From Berkiella_A sp963976875 (GTDB taxonomy: Bacteria; Pseudomonadota; Gammaproteobacteria; Berkiellales; Berkiellaceae), in contig CAXBML010000015.1 in NCBI GenBank assembly GCA_963976875.1, positions 1 through 64,000 of the forward strand: 64,000 bases of DNA. Direction: 5' to 3'. This document shows, piece after piece, positions 42,948 to 51,688 of this stretch. The stretch's first letter is position 1, and each line of letters opens with the position of its first letter. Below the pieces are notes generated by a model, which saw only the letters and a program-made list of their open reading frames with translations, was not told the DNA's origin and did not search any database. The position numbers and the translations under genes are program-made.

Positions 42948-44249
42948 ATGAATCGAGGCCCATCTATATCACGAGCATTTCTATCTATGTTTACGAACCC
43001 AAACCAGCCTAATCTGCCCATCACCGAAGATTACTGGCATCTTTTTAAATACCTAACAATGCATGGAAATCATAGACATTTTCATTTATATGTCGCTCAA
43101 AAAGGCATTAACCATGTTTCTTTTTCAGATTCTACAATAACGAACGAACAAATTAAAAATATAGGGGAAGCGTTAAAGAATACGCCCATCACTCATATCA
43201 ACCTAACTGGGAGTAGTATTGAGGAAAAAGGAGCAAGAAGTCTTGTAATTGCTTTAAAAGATACAATTGTAACTCATGTAGATCTTTCTGATAATTTACT
43301 AAGCTTTCCAAGTGCTATAGATTTCATAGAAGCCCTGCAACACACAAAAGTAAAGTCTATTTCACTTGCAAATAACGGCTTTTGGCCGTTAGGGTTTAAC
43401 TTCTATGGAGAAACATTAAAAAACACTAATATTACTGAAATCAACTTCTCAGGAAACTGTATTACATCACGATGTGCAATAGAAATAGCAAAAGCATTAT
43501 CACATTCCAACGTCAAAACGATTGATCTCTCAAATAACGATATTAGTATCCAAGGTGCCAAAGAATTTTTCAAGGCATTAAAATATACTAATGTTAACAA
43601 AGTTAATCTTTCGAATAACAAATGGGAATTTATTAATCGTTTAAACTACCAATTCGAATTTTCAGAGAAAGGGGCTAAAGAATTTTGTTCCATAATACAT
43701 GGAACTTGTATTTCAGAGATAAATCTTACGCAACCTGATATGCCTGTGGACACAGCTAGAAAAATATGTCAATTTTTAAGGGGAACAAAAATACAAAAGC
43801 TAATATTATCTCCCTGGTTACAAGAAGAAATAAGAGATGAGATTAACGCAATGTATCAATTTAACAACCCCGCTAATCTTTCACTCAAAGCTATAGCTTT
43901 AGCAAGTTTGGCACAAAATCCAGAACAAGCCATGTTATTAAAAGCCTTGCCTAAGAATATCTTTCATCCATATTTTTCAAATAAATATGATGAGCGACGA
44001 GTTGAAGATATTGTTAATGATCCGAATATTGCGATCCCGGCTACAGAACTAGAGCGTATTAAACAAATTTCTGACTTATATGTCCACCCACACAAAAAAC
44101 AAAGATTAATCGAGACTAACGCCGAAGATAACTTTGTTAACCCATTATTAGATCTCAGATCTGAAAATACATATATGAATAATGATGAGGAAACCACATA
44201 TAACAACTCTGATTCAAGTTCAAGCTCAAGAAAAAGATCTAGAAGTTAA
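42948..44249 (+). CDS. Leucine-rich repeat protein with basic tail, tandem copy 1
   Basis: Protein of 433 residues. Residues ~55-290 are ribonuclease-inhibitor-type LRRs with units such as THINLTGSSIEEKGARSL, THVDLSDNLL and KTIDLSNNDISIQGAKEF at ~28-residue spacing. A conserved helical block follows (IALASLAQNPEQAMLLKALP), shared with copy 2. The C-terminus has two basic clusters, KKQRL (~385) and the final RKRSRS after a run of Ser, resembling nuclear localisation signals. GGAG precedes the ATG by five bases. No signal peptide. Likely a host-directed scaffold or effector; nuclear targeting is inference. Confidence 0.78.
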   Translation: MNRGPSISRAFLSMFTNPNQPNLPITEDYWHLFKYLTMHGNHRHFHLYVAQKGINHVSFSDSTITNEQIKNIGEALKNTPITHINLTGSSIEEKGARSLVIALKDTIVTHVDLSDNLLSFPSAIDFIEALQHTKVKSISLANNGFWPLGFNFYGETLKNTNITEINFSGNCITSRCAIEIAKALSHSNVKTIDLSNNDISIQGAKEFFKALKYTNVNKVNLSNNKWEFINRLNYQFEFSEKGAKEFCSIIHGTCISEINLTQPDMPVDTARKICQFLRGTKIQKLILSPWLQEEIRDEINAMYQFNNPANLSLKAIALASLAQNPEQAMLLKALPKNIFHPYFSNKYDERRVEDIVNDPNIAIPATELERIKQISDLYVHPHKKQRLIETNAEDNFVNPLLDLRSENTYMNNDEETTYNNSDSSSSSRKRSRS

Positions 44250-44373
44250 ATAAATTCGAACAGACCTATTATAGAGGAACGTTGCCAACAAAATATAAAA
44301 TACCGGGATATCACCATTTACAGTTTGTAAAAAAACTGAAGAATTATACAAGTTGTATGAAGAGGCAAATAAA

Positions 44374-45636
44374 ATGACTTTAGCGCAAAACATGTTTGAA
44401 CCGATAATTTCAGATTCTAACAATCAAAATAAAGATACTCATATTCTCAACCAAAAATTACGAGACGTAATAAATAGCAAAGGACATGAAAACTTTAGGA
44501 CATATATAGCAAGTAATAATATTACCACCTTGTCCTTAGCTAGTTTTGGATACCGCATTAGAGACAAAGGTGCTAAACAACTTGGAGAGGCGCTAAAAGG
44601 CACACAAGTCAAAAAAATCAACCTTATGAGCAATAGTATTACCTACGATGGAATGCGAGATTTTGGTGAAGCGCTAAAACACACACAAATAACACATGTG
44701 AATCTCTCAATAAATATTGATGGCGGATCTGGGGCTTTAATGTTTATAAGAGAGCTAGAGAATACACAAGTAACTCATGTTTATCTTGCAAATAATAATA
44801 TAAATGATGTTGCGGCAAAATTCATGGGTGAAGCACTAAAAAATACTGGGGTTACTTTTATTGATTTGTCATATAACAACTTAGGTTCACAAGGTATTAT
44901 AGATTTTGGCCAATCTTTAAAATCAACCAAAATCACCAAGATTGACTTAACTCGAAATAACATTAACTCAGATAATATGACAGCTTTTGCTAAAACATTA
45001 AGAGAGACTCATGTCATGAGTATTAATCTCTCATCTAACCCACAAATAAGCTCACAGGCAGCTAAAGATTTTTGTTTGTCGCTAAGAGAAACAAATGTGA
45101 CTGAAGTGAATTTTGAATGGTGTGAATTTAACAATCAAACCATTTTAGAGATATGCGAAATTCTAAAAGGGACTAAAATACAAAGTATTATATTTGATAA
45201 GACTTTACCTCAAAACATAATGAGCGAACTGAACGCAATGTATGTATTCAATCGCTCCCTCAAAGGCATGGCATTAGCTAGCTTAGCACAGGCACCTGAA
45301 CAGGCCGTTTTATTGAAATCACTTCCCAGTATCATGTTCCAATCACATTATCTGTCTGATTATGATAGAGAAAATATTACACATGTTGTGAATGATACTA
45401 CTCTTGCTATCCCAGCAACTGAACTACAATCTTTTAAAAATATAATTGCCTTATATGAGTCTGGAACTAAAAAGCAAAGGGTAAATGATGATCATAGCGT
45501 TGTAAGCGTTGAAAATGATTTTGTTAATCCATTATTATATGATGAACATATAAATACCGATATAACTGATGACGAGAAAACCGAATATAACAGTTATGAT
45601 TCAAATTTAAACTCAAAAAAAAGACCTAGAAATTAA
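44374..45636 (+). CDS. Leucine-rich repeat protein with basic tail, tandem copy 2
   Basis: Protein of 420 residues, a diverged duplicate of the preceding gene. It has the same LRR array (LGEALKGTQVKKINLMSN, THVYLANNNIND, TFIDLSYNNLGS), the same helical block (MALASLAQAPEQAVLLKSLP), the same IPATEL motif and NDFVNPLL in the tail, and it ends SKKRPRN. Start: the frame opens at TTG 44353, but ATG 44374 has GAGG (44362-44365) eight bases upstream and is preferred. The 124-base spacing and shared strand suggest one transcript, though copy 2 has its own ribosome binding site. Confidence 0.78.
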   Translation: MTLAQNMFEPIISDSNNQNKDTHILNQKLRDVINSKGHENFRTYIASNNITTLSLASFGYRIRDKGAKQLGEALKGTQVKKINLMSNSITYDGMRDFGEALKHTQITHVNLSINIDGGSGALMFIRELENTQVTHVYLANNNINDVAAKFMGEALKNTGVTFIDLSYNNLGSQGIIDFGQSLKSTKITKIDLTRNNINSDNMTAFAKTLRETHVMSINLSSNPQISSQAAKDFCLSLRETNVTEVNFEWCEFNNQTILEICEILKGTKIQSIIFDKTLPQNIMSELNAMYVFNRSLKGMALASLAQAPEQAVLLKSLPSIMFQSHYLSDYDRENITHVVNDTTLAIPATELQSFKNIIALYESGTKKQRVNDDHSVVSVENDFVNPLLYDEHINTDITDDEKTEYNSYDSNLNSKKRPRN

Positions 45637-45669
45637 GTTTAACCAGGTATAATATTAACCTAAAACTAA

Positions 45670-46407
45670 GTGGCGAGAACTAAGAAAGTGATAGACTTTA
45701 GAGACGTACAGCCCCATGGCACCATATTCAAAGTATTTGATAATGTGTTTATGGTCACAGGCACAAATATAACAGAACATGAAGGCATTAGGTTTCAAAC
45801 TAGCCGGAACATGATTATTATTAAAAATGGCGACAATTTGTCTCTAATCAACACTGTTAGATTAGATGACAAAGAGCTAGAACAACTCAATACGTTGGGC
45901 AAAGTGAAGAATGTTGTTCGAATAGGTGCTTTTCATGGTTATGATGATCCTTTTTATGTGGAAACATACCAAGCTGACTTCTGGCAAATGCAAGGCATGG
46001 ATAATCAGCATGAATTTAAAAATATCAAAATACTATCTTCAGATAATATGCCCATACCCAACAGTTCTTTATTTACATTTCAAACAACTATATTTCAAGA
46101 GGGTATCATTATACTGCATGACAATGATGGCATTTTAATCTCATGCGATAGCATTCAGAACTGGACAAAGAAAGATGAATTTTTTAGTGATGATTGCTGG
46201 GAAATGTTTGTTGAGCAGGGATTAATTGGTATAGCCAATATTCCTGATACTTGGGTTAGTGCGTGTAAGCCCAATGTTGACGAGCTGGCAGAAATTAAGT
46301 CTCTACATTTTAGTCACTTGCTAAGCGCTCATGGAGAGCCCTTAATGAACAGCGCAAACCAAGACCTTGAAAAAAGCCTTAAAAATAAATTTAATATACC
46401 CATATAG
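45670..46407 (+). CDS. Metallo-beta-lactamase-fold-like protein, metal site not conserved
   Basis: Protein of 245 residues. The order of segments (FKVFDNVFMVTGT; MIIIKNGDNLSLINTVRLDDKELEQLNTLGKVKNVVRIGAFHGYDDPFYV; a late LLSAHGEPL) resembles the MBL-fold DUF4336-like group, but the HxHxDH zinc motif is not present, only single histidines at the expected turns. It may be an inactive or divergent hydrolase. Start GTG 45670 lacks a good ribosome binding site; GTG 45688 is an alternative. It follows LRR copy 2 by 33 bases and may share its transcript. Confidence 0.5.
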   Translation: MARTKKVIDFRDVQPHGTIFKVFDNVFMVTGTNITEHEGIRFQTSRNMIIIKNGDNLSLINTVRLDDKELEQLNTLGKVKNVVRIGAFHGYDDPFYVETYQADFWQMQGMDNQHEFKNIKILSSDNMPIPNSSLFTFQTTIFQEGIIILHDNDGILISCDSIQNWTKKDEFFSDDCWEMFVEQGLIGIANIPDTWVSACKPNVDELAEIKSLHFSHLLSAHGEPLMNSANQDLEKSLKNKFNIPI

Positions 46408-46658
46408 TTTGTGCTCAATCATCAACTCTATTCTTTAATTTAAAATCAAATACTATTCGTATAATAAATAACGTGATAATACACGGTTAAAACACGATTC
46501 GTTCTTAAATCATCATAGCCGTGCCATTAGATACTGACCTTTTATCTGCCAAATCTATTGGTTTATCTGTGATTTATAGCGTGAATAATCAATCACTTAT
46601 ATAATAACAGGTAGTTAACAAACATTTAATTACTAATTTATATGAAAGGCAGAGATAA

Positions 46659-48071
46659 ATGAATATCTTACAAAAAGCAAAACAATTTCTATCAAATTTA
46701 AATCCCTTTGCAAAAAAAGAAAAGCCATCATCAGTGTCCCCAGAAGAGACTAAAATCGTGCTAGATGGCATTGATGATTTTGTTTGGGTAGATGCGGATG
46801 AAATCGATAGCCAGATTGCGGATGAAAGAAAGAAACACACTGATGCGTTAAGCCAATTTTCATTTACCGAAAAATTAGCTCACTCTGATACTGGTGCATA
46901 TGGTGCCCCACAAAGAGAAAATAATACTGCTGTTTCTGTTAAAGATCCAGACAGTGATCAAATGATTGATTATAAAATCGTCCCCATCAAAACCAAATCA
47001 ACGGGCTTGATTGCGGAGATATTTGTCCCTATTAACCCAGAACAAAGCAATAAGATTTGTATTAACTGGACGGGAACCTGTAGCCTTGGCACAATTTTAG
47101 CTGATTTAGAGAAAACACCAGGCGAAAAATCCTATCGCAATGAAGAGCTTTCAATACTCAACCAAATCAATAAGACGATCGGTGACTTTTCTGATAAATC
47201 TAATGGAAAAATAGACTTGGTTGTCACAGGACATAGCTTAGGTGGTGCCCTAGCGCAACAATGCTTTCATTCTTTGCAAAGAGCGATTGGGACCAATATA
47301 TTTAAGCAACAACTAGAATCAGATGACGTAGAAAAAGCAAGCTCATGGATTGAAGCCGAGCAAAAATATCGTGCAGCATTAGGTTCCAAAAGAGCCAATA
47401 TGCTTAAAGAAATACCAGAATCATCTCGTTCTAATTTAACGACGGATAATATTGACACCATAACAATAGGCACCTGGAATTCAGCCGGTGTATTAAAGGC
47501 TGTCGAAGAAAATAGCAACACACTTGCAAGCTATCTTAGCAACGCCGGTGTTAAATTAAAAGGCTTGTTTGGCATGGTCGGTGGTGATGCTGTTCAAACA
47601 ACAGGTCAGGGAACTGTACTCAGTGATACTTCTGCTGAAGATGCTGAGGTTCAGCTTCTTAAAGCCGATAAAGGCCATGAAGGGTATTTTAAAAAATTAT
47701 TTTGCAGTATTGCTGGCGCCGTTGTTGGCGCTTCCACGATGATCCTATTTCCGCCTCTTGCTATATTAGGCGGAATATCTCTAGCAATGCTACCCATGGC
47801 TAAAGCGACGACATTAGCGCATACTTCAAAACATTTTATCCCTGGTGAGGAGCTGTTAAAATGTGAGTTGTTCAACAATGCGTCTCCTATGAATAGAAAA
47901 ATTATTCATGATAAATTAGCTAATAAGTCTGAATTTTTGCAAATGCTAGTCCCCAGAGCCATTCAACGCGGACTATATAAAGCACTGAACTTATTTGTTG
48001 ACAATGAAGTCGCAATAGAGGAAACAATTGTTCCAACGATTTCAACTGCACCCTCTATTCGAGCTAGATAA
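46659..48071 (+). CDS. Lipase-like alpha/beta hydrolase with C-terminal hydrophobic segment
   Basis: Protein of 470 residues. Nucleophile elbow GHSLGG at 191-196 (Ser193) after the strand KIDLVVT, as in class 3 lipases. The preceding region (~100-145) shares its plan with the lipase-like protein at 3607. Residues ~345-385 form a hydrophobic hairpin-like stretch (IAGAVVGASTMILFPPLAIL, then GGISLAMLP) that could insert in a membrane. There is no signal peptide; the N-terminus is amphipathic and basic. Ribosome binding site AGGCAGAG is just before the ATG. A host-membrane lipase effector is plausible but unproven. Confidence 0.65.
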   Translation: MNILQKAKQFLSNLNPFAKKEKPSSVSPEETKIVLDGIDDFVWVDADEIDSQIADERKKHTDALSQFSFTEKLAHSDTGAYGAPQRENNTAVSVKDPDSDQMIDYKIVPIKTKSTGLIAEIFVPINPEQSNKICINWTGTCSLGTILADLEKTPGEKSYRNEELSILNQINKTIGDFSDKSNGKIDLVVTGHSLGGALAQQCFHSLQRAIGTNIFKQQLESDDVEKASSWIEAEQKYRAALGSKRANMLKEIPESSRSNLTTDNIDTITIGTWNSAGVLKAVEENSNTLASYLSNAGVKLKGLFGMVGGDAVQTTGQGTVLSDTSAEDAEVQLLKADKGHEGYFKKLFCSIAGAVVGASTMILFPPLAILGGISLAMLPMAKATTLAHTSKHFIPGEELLKCELFNNASPMNRKIIHDKLANKSEFLQMLVPRAIQRGLYKALNLFVDNEVAIEETIVPTISTAPSIRAR

Positions 48072-48105
48072 AGTCTTTATAACTTTGCACAGCTTTTTAA
48101 AATTG

Positions 48106-48127
48106 AACAAGACAAGGACGTCTTGTT
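48106..48127. terminator. Hairpin between convergent genes
   Basis: AACAAGAC-aaggac-GTCTTGTT, eight perfect pairs, between the lipase-like gene (ends 48071) and the ABC exporter gene (ends 48137). Likely shared terminator. Confidence 0.55.
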
Positions 48128-48136
48128 AGATCTCTA

Positions 48137-49894
48137 TTATGCTTTACTAAAATGTTGATTTTTCCATAATTCTAAAAAAAGTCCAGCCTGATTAATCAGA
48201 TCATCTAGTTTTCCATCTTGTACTATTTTGCCATTATCAAATACAATAATTCGATCCACTTGTTTTAGTGTTGCTAAACGATGCGCAATGATCAATGTTG
48301 TTTTATTTTGCATGATATCTGTGAGCGCTCTTTGTATATAAGCTTCTGTAATAGCATCTAACGAGGCTGTTGCCTCATCTAAGATAAGAATCTTAGCCGG
48401 TTTGAGGTAAGCTCGCGCTATTGCTAGCCTTTGTTTTTGCCCGCCAGAAAGCTTCATACCTCGCTCTCCAACTAAAGTATTATATCCGTCAGGTAGCAAT
48501 TGAATAAAGTCATCGCATTCTGCTAGTTTGGCAGCCTGTATTATTTGTTGCTCATCTGCCTCTAGGTTCCCATAGCGAATGTTATCCATAATACTTCGAT
48601 GGAATAAATCTATTTGCTGGGGTACTAAGGTAATTTGGTTTCGTAGACTATTAAGAGTAACATCACTAATGTCAGTGCCATCGATCTGTATAGAGCCTTT
48701 TTGGGGCTCAACTAGTCTCAATAGCAGATTCACCAACGTCGACTTACCGGCTCCTGAAGCCCCAACGATACCGATAGTCTCATTGGCTTGAATGCTAAGA
48801 TTAAAGTTAGAAAAAATTGGCTTATCATCAATATATTGAAAATCAACCTCTTTAAAACTTATAGTCCCCCGGCTTACATTTAAAGATTGCGCATTTGGTT
48901 TATTCCCCACGTCATGAGGGCCTAATAAAATATTGATGGCTTGTCTGAACTTTGCGATAGTTTTAGTCGAGTCACCAATACCCTCACCTAATGCATATAT
49001 ATGGCTTAGGTTCACAACCAACAAACTAAGCACAAAAACAAAGTCCCCTACAGAGACTTGGTTGTTTATTCTTTCATGAATGAGCAACCCTACAAAACAG
49101 ACTAAAATAACAAAAGAAAGTAATCCCTGTATGAAATGTAGATTCAAAAGAGACCAATGAAGTTTCTTTTCACTATTTTTAACAGTTTCTAACGTTGTAT
49201 TAAGATTTAAAGATTCAAATTGAAGCCTGCCAAATATTTTAGTGGTAATAATATTACCTAAAATATCAATCAAGCGACCCGATAAAATGTTTTTCTCCTG
49301 GCTGTATTGATGTGAGTTCTGTCCTACCAATTTAGAAAGCTTCAGCGTGCAATAAATAAACAAGCCCGCCCAAATTAAGTAAATAACAGAAAATGACCAA
49401 CCTACTATGCTTAAGAAAATCGCTACAATGAGCGGCTGAGTCGCCCTGGCAATAAATATTTCAAAGATGTTGCGCAATAATGGCTCTATAGATTCAGTAA
49501 TATCTTGAATCTTTGCAGCGATGTCTCCTGATAGATTTGTTTGAAAAAAACTAACAGAGTGTTTTGCCGTATAGGCAAACAAATCCTGCATGATATTTTG
49601 CTTTAACTCTGGGTAGAATACCATCATGCCCCAATGGTATGCTCGCATAATTAAGTTGTGATACAAACTCATTCCTACGTAAAAAATCGCAGGCCAAAAG
49701 ACTGCCATTAATAAATCAGCAGGCTGAACTTGCGTAACCGTGTCGATAACCAGCTTTAAAAAATAAGCATCTAAGCCACTCTCAAGCGTGGCTAAAACAC
49801 ATGTTATTGAGAATACAAAAAGAAGGAATTTTCTCTTGGCTAAATAGGGTTTTAAAAACTGGTTGATTGATATAGCAGAGCTATTTGGGTTCAT
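48137..49894 (-). CDS. ABC transporter, fused membrane and ATPase domains (exporter)
   Basis: Half-transporter of 585 residues, MsbA/HlyB-like: six membrane helices in ~20-310, then the nucleotide-binding domain with Walker A GASGAGKST (~375), signature LSGGQKQR, Walker B ILILDEATA and the H-loop IIAHR. There is no N-terminal C39 peptidase, so it is not a double-glycine peptide processor. It lies at the end of the polysaccharide operon, 81 bases after the deacetylase gene, and probably exports a glycan-linked or lipid-linked product; substrate unknown. Confidence 0.9.
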   Translation of the reverse strand: MNPNSSAISINQFLKPYLAKRKFLLFVFSITCVLATLESGLDAYFLKLVIDTVTQVQPADLLMAVFWPAIFYVGMSLYHNLIMRAYHWGMMVFYPELKQNIMQDLFAYTAKHSVSFFQTNLSGDIAAKIQDITESIEPLLRNIFEIFIARATQPLIVAIFLSIVGWSFSVIYLIWAGLFIYCTLKLSKLVGQNSHQYSQEKNILSGRLIDILGNIITTKIFGRLQFESLNLNTTLETVKNSEKKLHWSLLNLHFIQGLLSFVILVCFVGLLIHERINNQVSVGDFVFVLSLLVVNLSHIYALGEGIGDSTKTIAKFRQAINILLGPHDVGNKPNAQSLNVSRGTISFKEVDFQYIDDKPIFSNFNLSIQANETIGIVGASGAGKSTLVNLLLRLVEPQKGSIQIDGTDISDVTLNSLRNQITLVPQQIDLFHRSIMDNIRYGNLEADEQQIIQAAKLAECDDFIQLLPDGYNTLVGERGMKLSGGQKQRLAIARAYLKPAKILILDEATASLDAITEAYIQRALTDIMQNKTTLIIAHRLATLKQVDRIIVFDNGKIVQDGKLDDLINQAGLFLELWKNQHFSKA

Positions 49895-49975
49895 AATATT
49901 GTCTTATTATTTTATTATGCGAAAGATCCGACTACGAGTATAAAAAGTCTCAAGCGCGATGGATTTATGTAGGTT

Positions 49976-50953
49976 TTAAATGACTGGCTGACCTTTGGTA
50001 TTGTGTCTAAACTGCGTCATTCGAAACATGAATTTTAAGGGTGTTTTATCCCATGGCGTAAAACGTGGTAACTGAAATTGATCCATAGTGGGATCGGCTG
50101 CTCCCCACCATGTTGAAAACCCATATTCAAATCCTATTTTTTTTAGCAAATTACAATGCTTAATATTATAGTCTCTACCTGGATAACCATTTGGATAAGC
50201 AAAGTACTTTACTTTTTTTTGTAAAATATTTTCTAAAGTATTTTTGCTTTGTTGAATTTCTTGTTTAGCGTCATTAAATTCTAAATTATTCAAAATGGGA
50301 TGTGTGACCGTATGAGCGCCAATATCCATCCCAGCCTGAGACAATAATGATACCCCTCTAGAATTCATCATCAGTGGTTTGAAGCTCGCTTTTGCTTTGG
50401 CTCCAATTTCTTGCACGACTGTATTGCGCTCACGAGGCGTTTTATGTTTAATCTGATTTAAAATCTGTTGCACGGCTTCAGACTTTTGTTCCATGGTTGT
50501 CGTGAGGTAGTGGCCCAAGTTCAAATCTGTTAAGTCTAAATCCTTACCCGTATATTGGCGTATACTTTCAATGATTTTATCATTCCACATAATATCGCCT
50601 TGTAAGAAACCAGTGGCAATAAAAAATGTCGCAGGCAAGCCATATTTTAATAATATTGGCATAGCAACCGAAACATTATCTTCATAACCATCATCAAATG
50701 TGATACAAACTGCTTGTGCTGGTAGACGCCCTTCATACAGGCGATGCATAGCGTCTGGCAATGATAATACTTGATAATATTTAGACAATGTTTGCATTTG
50801 CTCATCAAATTGCTTACGTGTCACTTCCCATGGACGTAAAGGGTCACGCTCTAATAGAACACGATGATAGAGCAAAATTTGTAACTTTCCAAAGCGACCG
50901 CCTGGAGCAAATAACTTTAAACCTTGCTTTAAGAAAGGGTAATATAAGTCCAT
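49976..50953 (-). CDS. Polysaccharide deacetylase (NodB domain)
   Basis: Carbohydrate esterase family 4 protein of 325 residues. NodB-domain motif 1 is ITFDDGYEDN (~83-92) with the catalytic/metal aspartates, and the metal-binding motif HTVTHPIL (~218) follows. It removes N- or O-acetyl groups from glycans. No signal peptide is obvious, so the substrate may be a lipid-linked intermediate. It is three bases after the methyltransferase gene. Deacetylases are standard members of XrtA-type exopolysaccharide loci, although this one is not obviously the dedicated XrtA subfamily. Confidence 0.88.
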   Translation of the reverse strand: MDLYYPFLKQGLKLFAPGGRFGKLQILLYHRVLLERDPLRPWEVTRKQFDEQMQTLSKYYQVLSLPDAMHRLYEGRLPAQAVCITFDDGYEDNVSVAMPILLKYGLPATFFIATGFLQGDIMWNDKIIESIRQYTGKDLDLTDLNLGHYLTTTMEQKSEAVQQILNQIKHKTPRERNTVVQEIGAKAKASFKPLMMNSRGVSLLSQAGMDIGAHTVTHPILNNLEFNDAKQEIQQSKNTLENILQKKVKYFAYPNGYPGRDYNIKHCNLLKKIGFEYGFSTWWGAADPTMDQFQLPRFTPWDKTPLKFMFRMTQFRHNTKGQPVI

Positions 50954-50956
50954 AAC

Positions 50957-51688
50957 TTAGCCTTCAGATTTTTTAGCTTTAATTACGTAAGCGTGAGAAA
51001 CCAACATCCAGAGAAAGTTCAATTTTCCATCAAACCGTTGAATATAGGAAAATAGTTTATTTTGAAGCATATGATACTTTTCAGGCAAAATAGGCATCCA
51101 AATAATGCGAATGTCTTGATAACTTTTATTTTTTAAATATTGTCTTAGCTTGCTTGCAGACACAAAGGTTAAGCGATAGGGTTGGCCTGTGATTTTATGC
51201 TTTAACCATTCAAAACAGAACCGCAAGCTTCCTCGATTAAGCGCATCTACCCACAACTCCCCACCAGGTTGCAATACGCGGTCAATCTCATTTATTGCCT
51301 GTATGGGCTGCTCTAGAGCTTGCAGGACCCCAAAACATAAAACCCCATAGATTGTTTCTGGCTGAAAAGGTAAATGGCGTACATCTGCGGCCCCAAAAGA
51401 AGCGCCTACTGAAACTTTATTTTTTGCTTTTTTAATAGTGGGCTGCGAATAATCCAAAGCCACAACTTGTTGTTCCTGCTCTAATAAAACTTGGGTATAG
51501 GTGCCGGCACCGCAACCCACATCTATCCATTGCAGCCCCGCCTCCTTGCGTGTCCAATTTTGTTTAAATACACTCACTCTTGTTTGTAAGCTATGCTCGC
51601 TCCACCCAGCAATTTTGGCATCATTCTCAAAGGCAGCAAATCGCTCAAAACGTTTACGCCAAGTTTGCTCAAAATTAGTTTGTGACAT
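50957..51688 (-). CDS. SAM-dependent methyltransferase
   Basis: Class I methyltransferase of 243 residues with motif I WIDVGCGAGTYTQVL (~55-69), motif II VVALDYSQPTI and GVLCFGVLQALEQPIQAI near ~115-132. It probably methylates a sugar or sugar-linked lipid of the locus. It overlaps the upstream polymerase-like gene by 14 bases. Confidence 0.85.
   Translation of the reverse strand: MSQTNFEQTWRKRFERFAAFENDAKIAGWSEHSLQTRVSVFKQNWTRKEAGLQWIDVGCGAGTYTQVLLEQEQQVVALDYSQPTIKKAKNKVSVGASFGAADVRHLPFQPETIYGVLCFGVLQALEQPIQAINEIDRVLQPGGELWVDALNRGSLRFCFEWLKHKITGQPYRLTFVSASKLRQYLKNKSYQDIRIIWMPILPEKYHMLQNKLFSYIQRFDGKLNFLWMLVSHAYVIKAKKSEG

Noticed and set aside
48137..49894. ABC transporter as processor of the double-glycine peptides
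   Set aside because: There is no N-terminal C39 peptidase domain, only the membrane and ATPase domains, and it lies in the glycan operon.
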